This document shows positions 57,301-64,000 of a stretch of 64,000 nucleotides of DNA, one piece after another (within the stretch, counting starts at the first letter, position 1; every line of letters starts with the position of its first letter). The notes under the pieces are model-generated. The model did not search any database. It worked only from the letters and a program-made list of their open reading frames with translations, and was not told the origin of the DNA. Location of the stretch: the NCBI GenBank assembly GCA_037389465.1, contig JAZARR010000070.1, forward strand, positions 1,888,501 through 1,952,500. Direction: 5' to 3'. This DNA is from Baylisascaris procyonis (Eukaryota; Nematoda; Chromadorea; Rhabditida; Ascarididae). The position numbers and the translations under genes are program-made.

Positions 57301-58230
57301 TAATTTGCTGAATAATGCATGCATTTTTTTTTTTGTTTTTCATTTATTAAAGGATCATAATGAAACAAGAAATTGATCGATAATTTTTTGATTTGTATAA
57401 TTTTATCAAATTTGGCACGAATCCAAGAGCACTATTTGTTGAATTAATCGTTTTAGATATGTGTACGTTATACGACGGATAACTGGAGCTCTTATTTGGA
57501 GGCTCGTGCAATGTATATGCAATCTGTAGGAAATGATGGTGCTGTCGATGCGTTCACTTTCTTCATATCGTTCCCCAACGATCTACCGGTGAGCTGCTTA
57601 CAACTTTCTACAGTATCAACTTTGTCTACAGTATCCCAAGCTATCTCATCAAATTTTGCCTGAAATTTTGAATAATCTACAGTATCTCCAACTATCTCAT
57701 CTAGAGCGATTCTATTTTGTTCTTCAATACTATCCTTATTTTTGATATTCGTTTACTGTTATCACACGAAATAATTCACGAAAATTTTTTTTTTCTGCAA
57801 GCATAAAAGCTTTTTATTTAGGCTCTAGTTTATATGGAAATAAAAAATTTCTCTACGATAATGAATAAACCTGATACGAATTAATATTAATCTAATTAAG
57901 GTGGGTGCCAGTTGCCAATTCTGTATTCGTTATACAGTCAATGAGACGTCTTATTGGGACAGTAACAGTGGCACAAACTATGCGTTGCAATATGTTGAGT
58001 CATCCTCAAATGAGTACAACAATAAAGAGGACGATATGGAGTCAAATAAAGAGTCGATTACCTCTTCATCGTGGGGCTCATCGAAGTCAAATTCTCATAA
58101 ACGTGGCACTGCTTTTGGCACCTATAAATTTGACTATTTACCCGAACCGCCAAGTAATGTTCGATCAGTGAGAAATTCCGGCTGGGGATACAGTGGCTAC
58201 TCCTATGATAACGAAGTCGGCTTCTATTAA
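54384..58230 (+). CDS. Protein phosphatase 1 regulatory subunit 3-like, glycogen-targeting (RVxF plus CBM21)
   Basis: Seven exons: 54384-54666, 54719-54771, 55147-55268, 56234-56374, 56845-57064, 57457-57588, 57901-58230. They sum to 1281 nt (426 residues plus stop), all phases matching. A Ser-rich N-terminal region (SSSPCSPSSHSTTSRDS) precedes the PP1-docking motif KTVRF at residues 173-177, embedded in HKTVRFADALGLDLEQ, which is the PPP1R3 signature. The CBM21 domain spans about residues 200-349: QCVCLKSLDI, TGVVDVLNLAPEKQ, ICVRYTTDNW, FTFFISFPNDLP, CQFCIRYTVNETSYWDSNSG, NYALQYV. In this family CBM21 binds glycogen and glycogen synthase, and the RVxF motif recruits PP1 catalytic subunit, promoting glycogen synthesis. 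The 75-residue tail is Ser/Asn-rich with GWGYSGYSY. The second intron edge and the GC-AG intron after 57064 are inferred from frame. The 54384 start is the first Met of an open exon. Family identity is secure. Confidence 0.88.
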
Positions 58231-58651
58231 AAATGTAATTTCTTACGAATCATATTTATTTACGATATTATTTATTATGACATTAAAATTCTTATCACAT
58301 ATTACTATTCGTTTACTTTATATAGTCGAATTATTATTTTTCGATAGTTAGTTTGTATTATTTTAATCATAACATAGCAATTAGAGCAATATAGACACGT
58401 AGATTTAATGTCATCTATCATGTTTATAGTGATAAGTTTACAACTTATCAGTCATTAACACAGTTCGTTGGTAGTAGATTGCTAGTGATAAAAAGCATGA
58501 TTACAGCTTATCTTTATTTTGTTAACACTTAAGAAATCTTCAAGTTTAGATTTCCGTTCAACGCATCTTAATTTTTACTCTCCTATAATAATATATTCAG
58601 TTTTCCAAAGATTTCCGATTTGTTTTTTTCGTTTGAATGTCATTTTGACCG

Positions 58652-58657
58652 AATAAA
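58652..58657 (+). terminator. Candidate poly(A) signal of the PP1 targeting subunit gene
   Basis: AATAAA about 420 bp downstream of the stop. Others follow near 58,900, so which one is used cannot be told. Confidence 0.35.
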
Positions 58658-60478
58658 TTACAAATATTCAAAAATTCAAAGAATTCATTTTCTAGAAGAT
58701 TATTTTTGTCTAATGTGAGATTATTATTGCAGTAATGGTGTGTGGATGTCGTTTTCCACTTCCGACGAACGTATTTTTGTCAATATAATTGAGGAGGAAT
58801 TAAATCGAATCGTGCATTAGTGTACGGCTTGATCGCTTTGCATGCTTTTTTTTTAAATTTCTCTTATCGTTCGCATAGTTTTCAATGTGTAAGTAAAATA
58901 TAAATAAATATTTAGGTTTTGTATAAAAGAGTGCAGTTAGTTACTTTTCCACTTCATTTTGTAATTTCTCTTCAAATTTTCGTTATCGTTTTTTTTTTCC
59001 ATTAGCAAATTATAATCCAATATGATTTTTTAAGGAAAATTTTCAAAAAAATAAGAAATAAAAATATATGCAAAATAAATTCGAGAAGCTTTGATTAATT
59101 TGTTAATTTTGATTGATAAATTATAAGGGAGCTACAGTTTATGTGGAAATGCAACTTATGCACCAACGACCCATTTTGTATAGATGTCGTGTCCCTCATT
59201 AAGTATTCCACACTGGTCGATGTTTGAATTCTTTAATCAAAGGGTGGTACCTTAATTAAATAATTTCACAGTCGTATTGTTCAATTACCGGTGAAATTTT
59301 AAAAAGAAGCGTTGACCATAATATTAGTGGGAATGCTTTTTGACGGGAACGTACTCACTTAATTTTATTTCTCGTGATATTCGTTTGTTTTTCTTTCTTT
59401 TTCTTTTATGCTCTACGCATATATTTTTATCCCAATTATGAGCGATATTTTAGTGAGTTTTTCTCTGAGAGATGCATCTGTATAGTTGAAATGTTGATCT
59501 CAAAGATATTCTTCTTTTTTTTTTCTTCGATTATTTCTTTTTTTCTGTGTATAAAGGTGTTGCGGGTGTATATGTTGTTGATTCGTTGCCTTATTTACGT
59601 TTTTTTTTTTAAATTCTAAATGGTGCCTATATGTTTAGAATATTGCTAAGAAATTTACTGCAGTGCCTTCAAAAAAAAAAAAAAAAAATTTTTTCACACG
59701 TTATTTGCTGTGTGTATAAATTCGGCTATTTCCTCTCTTGAAGTAAACGGTGAATTTTTTTCTCTTTCTTTCTATTCTTTTTTTTGTGCTTCTTGCAAAT
59801 TCTATAAATAAATATATTTTGTTTTGCATTCGATGATTATCTACCGGAAATAGCGATTCGTTTCATGAAAATGAATGATTTGACGATCAAATCGACGATA
59901 GACGTTCAATTCAAGTTTCATATTATTTTCAGAATTGCGTTATTTTTGAGAAAAGGCTCATAAATTTTTACTTGTGCAAATATTATTTTTATGACAATGA
60001 AATGAGAACAATTTATAGGTATTTAATGAAAGATTTCATCAATAAGAATTGACATCACAGATGCGCATCGTATTCAAGCGATGTTCACGTAGTGCAAATG
60101 CAAACGAAAATTATGCACTTTGGTGAATTTGTTTTACAAGGCTCGATGTGAAGAAATCACAACCACATCTCGAATCTATATTTATTCGCGTCTTTCCGTT
60201 TATCGGCGACAATCGATAAAGGATTACTTAATTTAGAGTTGCAGAATTTTATGAGTATAATAGAGTTAACACATTGACCCTCTAAACGTTGCGTCATTTT
60301 GATCTATCAATTTCAAAAGAATCGAAGTATATAAAGAGTGGAAAAAGTAGTTTATGCACACCTCACATCGGCTAATTGTATATTGTCCTCTCAGCGCTTT
60401 ATTAAAAAAGGATAAATATTTTAAAGGGTTCTTGCGAATGGTCAATTTTATTAAACAGGGTGACATTATTTTAGATAC

Positions 60479-60625
<147 letters not shown>

Positions 60626-61325
60626 CATTGGAATAAAATCCCACAGAATTATGCAAACTGAATTTGTGTGCCATTCGGATTCAAGCTCATTATTATCGAT
60701 CGTTGGATATTCCTTCTCGTTCATCAAAACTTTTGGCAAACCTCAGCATACTTGAAGTTTTTCTCATATCTCAGCATTCTTACATAAAATAGATGAAAAT
60801 TTCCTCCGATATTTTGCAGGTTTCTTATGACAGTGCAAATACGCTTACTTAATATGCTTCAGTTAGTTGGAAAACAAAAATAAAGAATTCACTAAATTAA
60901 GAGAAGGTGTTAATAAAATAGACAATTGAAAAGGTTTTAAAATCGAGTGTAATAATCTAATAACCAAATAATGAGCATAAATAACAATAAAATGCATTAT
61001 GTAAAGTTCACACAATTTTTCGTGAAGGACAAAAATTAACAATTATAAATTATTTAGTGATTTGCAAAGTATAATTGAAGTATATTTTTATCCCTTCATT
61101 AACGCAGAATATTTCATTGTGGTGAATGCATAAATCAAATGTCTATTTTTTGAACAAACTATCATCGTTAAATGGGCAAATAGCAGTTGTAAATAAAGTG
61201 AACAACAAAAATAATTTGGTCAATGCACTGCGCGCAATTTGAACGAAAATATTAGATAGCTCATAATATAACAATATCTAGATTTGTGGGGATTCTTGAA
61301 ATTGGTGGAATCATTGAAACCGATC

Positions 61326-61363
61326 GAGGGGGAGGGGGAGGGGCGGACATTAATGTTGGGGGT
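61326..61363 (+). repeat. G-rich tract with quadruplex potential
   Basis: Three G-runs of four or five separated by single A, then a shorter run and a five-G run about 18 bp further on. Intergenic. Confidence 0.6.
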
Positions 61364-63056
61364 AGATAAAAAGGGTTTTATCGTATTCAACAAATTTTCG
61401 CTAGCCCTGAAGCTAACCTTCAGGGTTATTTCTAATAAATGAGTGTGTGATAGGTGCATTCTGTTTTTGTTTTTTTTAATTTGTGACAGCAATGAATGAA
61501 TAAATATTAAGATGACGTCATCTGTGCGATGCCTGCTAAAATTTTAACAACTAAAACTACTGAAATGTGCCCGCATAAGAATAATACATTTGATAGCGCT
61601 GTGAGGATTGTAACATCTCATTCAATCAAGTGCAATGTTTTTCACAAATCGTTTTAATTGTATTCAAATATCATCTTTTTTTTCTATATGGGCTTTCTAT
61701 TTAAGCAATGATATGCATCTTTATATGTCATTTTGAAGGACAAATTTAAAGAAAAATTGCTAAATTTTCAGTGAAATATGAAACGACAACCACTATGAAC
61801 TTTATATCTTTCAATAAAAAATATTTTTAGAAGAGTTTTTCATTTCTTTCTGAATCTCGATTCGACTCATAAATGAGCCTTAATCGAAGACTTCTAAAAC
61901 ATTTGGCTAATAAAAGCAAGTAAAGGGGCCAACTAAAAAGGATTCCTTTTATTTGACTATCCTATCAGTTTTCATTGAAAGAAAAAAATCTTTCTTTTAA
62001 AATGGGAAATAAACTTTTGCTATCAATGATATCTTCATGCATCAATTCAACGTAAATCATATCCGTATAAAAAGGGTAATTCTCTTCACCTTTCATAATC
62101 ATTTGCATCATTCTAAATTCTGCATAATTTATATACATTGAATATGCGATAAAATGACGTCATTTTTATTGTTTTTAATTTATGAATCTGAAAAATTCAT
62201 TTCAATTCAAAAGTCTCATGAAGTTCACATGAAAGCATTTTATTTTTCTTCGCTCGATTTGCAGCTATTTTAAATAATAACAAACATGTGTGGCTTTTGC
62301 GATGATGCATCACTGATTGCTCAGGTCTTTCGAGTTCATATTTTTCAGTCAGCTGGTAATAAAATCACTAATGACAACTGTGAGTCGAAATAATTTTCAA
62401 CTCGCATTTGCAAATCGCTTTTTAACATTTCATTTGTGCATATATGAATATGTGTACGTAAGCTGTTATGTGCCTTTCTGTCTGTCTGCTTGTCGGTTGG
62501 TCTGTCTGTTTGTTCGTTGATTTCATCTCAAGAATGGTTGAAACCGAATTAAAAAATTTGTTGACATGATATGTGCTATAGCATAACCTCTCGCCCTCCT
62601 TATCGATCTCCACTTTAATTCACTAAGCGCGGTAGAAATTGTGGATATTTAAAAGCGCTTGAAACTATGCCTCAGATTAATCCAGGTCGAGTGATAGAAA
62701 ACGATCATTTTCTATTTGATCTATAGAAAAGGTTCGATCATTTAAAATGTAAGAGTCAATTCCACATATTTTATTGTTTTTTGGCAGCCTATGAAGTCTG
62801 TTGATCAATGTGGGAGGAGGGAAAAATCCATATTTCGCTAATCATCTGAAATGATTTTCCGTTCATTTATGGCTGTAAAATTGCGTAATCATCAAATTTT
62901 TCGATCGTTTTTGGCAAAAAAAAAAAAAAAAAAATGTGAGAATACTGGTTTTCACTTGATATATGTTTAATATATCATAGCAATCACAAAAATTTCGCTA
63001 TTTGTTCGTCTATTTTAAGAAAGAAATTATTTTGTATTGTTTCTTTTATTATGAAC

Positions 63057-63070
63057 TCCCCCCCCCCCCC
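63057..63070. repeat. Poly-C homopolymer
   Basis: A run of about 13 C, unusual in such AT-rich DNA. No associated feature. Confidence 0.9.
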
Positions 63071-64000
63071 ATTATCAAATGGTAGGATAAGAATTCAAAG
63101 CTGAAATAATGAGTTATAAATGTATGCAATACTTGCTCATCTAAAAAATTCTGCGATATGCTGGTGAAATAATATGGGGCGATCGACGCAACCAAATAAG
63201 CATTGCAAGTGCTTTAGCCATTCAAGTTTTATTTTCCAAAATTTGGCTAAATATATGGAAATTTTATGTATATTCACTAACGAAACTTTGATCCGGATTA
63301 TAGAGTCTCTAATCCCCGTATGAAAGTAGTAGTAGTTTCAGCAGATGAGTTTTTTCTTGGCGAAGAGAGGATGGAATTGGAGAGGTGGGAAAAAGGAAGA
63401 GAATTTCATTATATTCAAAACTTAATGAAAACAGCCTCTTGCTAAAGCTTTCGAGAATGTACAATGTGTTCTAGTGTTTAATTTTATAGTAATCTATTTT
63501 GAGGCATTATTAAATGCGATTAGCATATATTTTGATAATCTTTTAGTGATGATCTTGTTGATTCTCGTGCATATCTAATAATATCTTTTCGCATATTTTC
63601 TTATGAATATTTTGTTCAATGAATAATTAATTTGGCCACTGTTCCGTTGTTTTGTTCTATATTCAATCATTATGCTCCCATGAACATTATTGAATGACTG
63701 TAAATAATCGCTTTGATTATTTCCAGCTTCTCAATAATGTGTGAATTTCACATATGAAATATCGTTGTTGAGACTCACTCACATAGATTATGTGAACATT
63801 TCAACTACTTTATACAAAATAAATCTATCTGGCAATGGAACTTGCAACTTGAGAATAATTTTCTTTTTAAATTATTGCTAAGATTATTGGCACCTTGATG
63901 TCGGGAGAGTTTATTGCTAACTTTGTGGTTTATTTTACAACTGGCAACAACCTTAATGTTTTAGTGCCAGCTGTTCTCAAGTGATCTTCATACAACGTTG

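Overview
The window is AT-rich eukaryotic DNA with small exons split by introns of tens to a few thousand bases. Acceptors are mostly of the T-rich TTTCAG type, and TA microsatellites and homopolymer runs are frequent. Gene content (a cyclic-nucleotide-gated channel, a VAP/major-sperm-protein domain, a LAPTM4-like four-pass protein, a PP1 glycogen-targeting subunit) and the splice signals suggest a nematode. I could not fix the species. All gene models below are hand-spliced from frames, splice signals and family motifs. No transcript or database was available, so exon edges are inferred even where the exon itself is secure.

Layout: (1) 1-10.2 kb, minus strand: most of a CNG-family ion channel, 12-13 exons, whose C-terminus runs off the left edge. 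(2) 12.5-19.0 kb, plus strand: exons for a TB2/DP1/HVA22 (REEP-like) membrane hairpin domain, followed in one unbroken reading frame by a serine-rich linker and a VAP-type MSP domain. If it is one gene, it is a REEP-MSP fusion of about 390 residues. (3) 20.1-26.0 kb, plus: an eight-exon single-pass membrane protein of 212 residues that I do not recognise, starting in a GC-rich island. Two further plus-strand exons of an unplaced gene follow at 26.1-26.8 kb. (4) 31.1-33.9 kb, plus: a complete four-exon four-pass membrane protein resembling LAPTM4/MTP. (5) 34-54 kb: gene-poor, with scattered candidate exons on both strands, including a probable first exon of a minus-strand gene in a GC-rich pocket at 52.76-52.97 kb. 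(6) 54.4-58.2 kb, plus: a complete seven-exon glycogen-targeting PP1 regulatory subunit (RVxF motif plus CBM21). (7) 58.2-64 kb: 3' flank, a 133-bp TA array and nothing convincingly coding.

There is no operon logic, mobile element, CRISPR array or RNA gene that I can support. The most unusual items are the REEP-MSP architecture, the CNG channel whose ligand-contact residues and selectivity-filter glutamate are both replaced, and the recurrent GC-rich pockets that coincide with candidate first exons.
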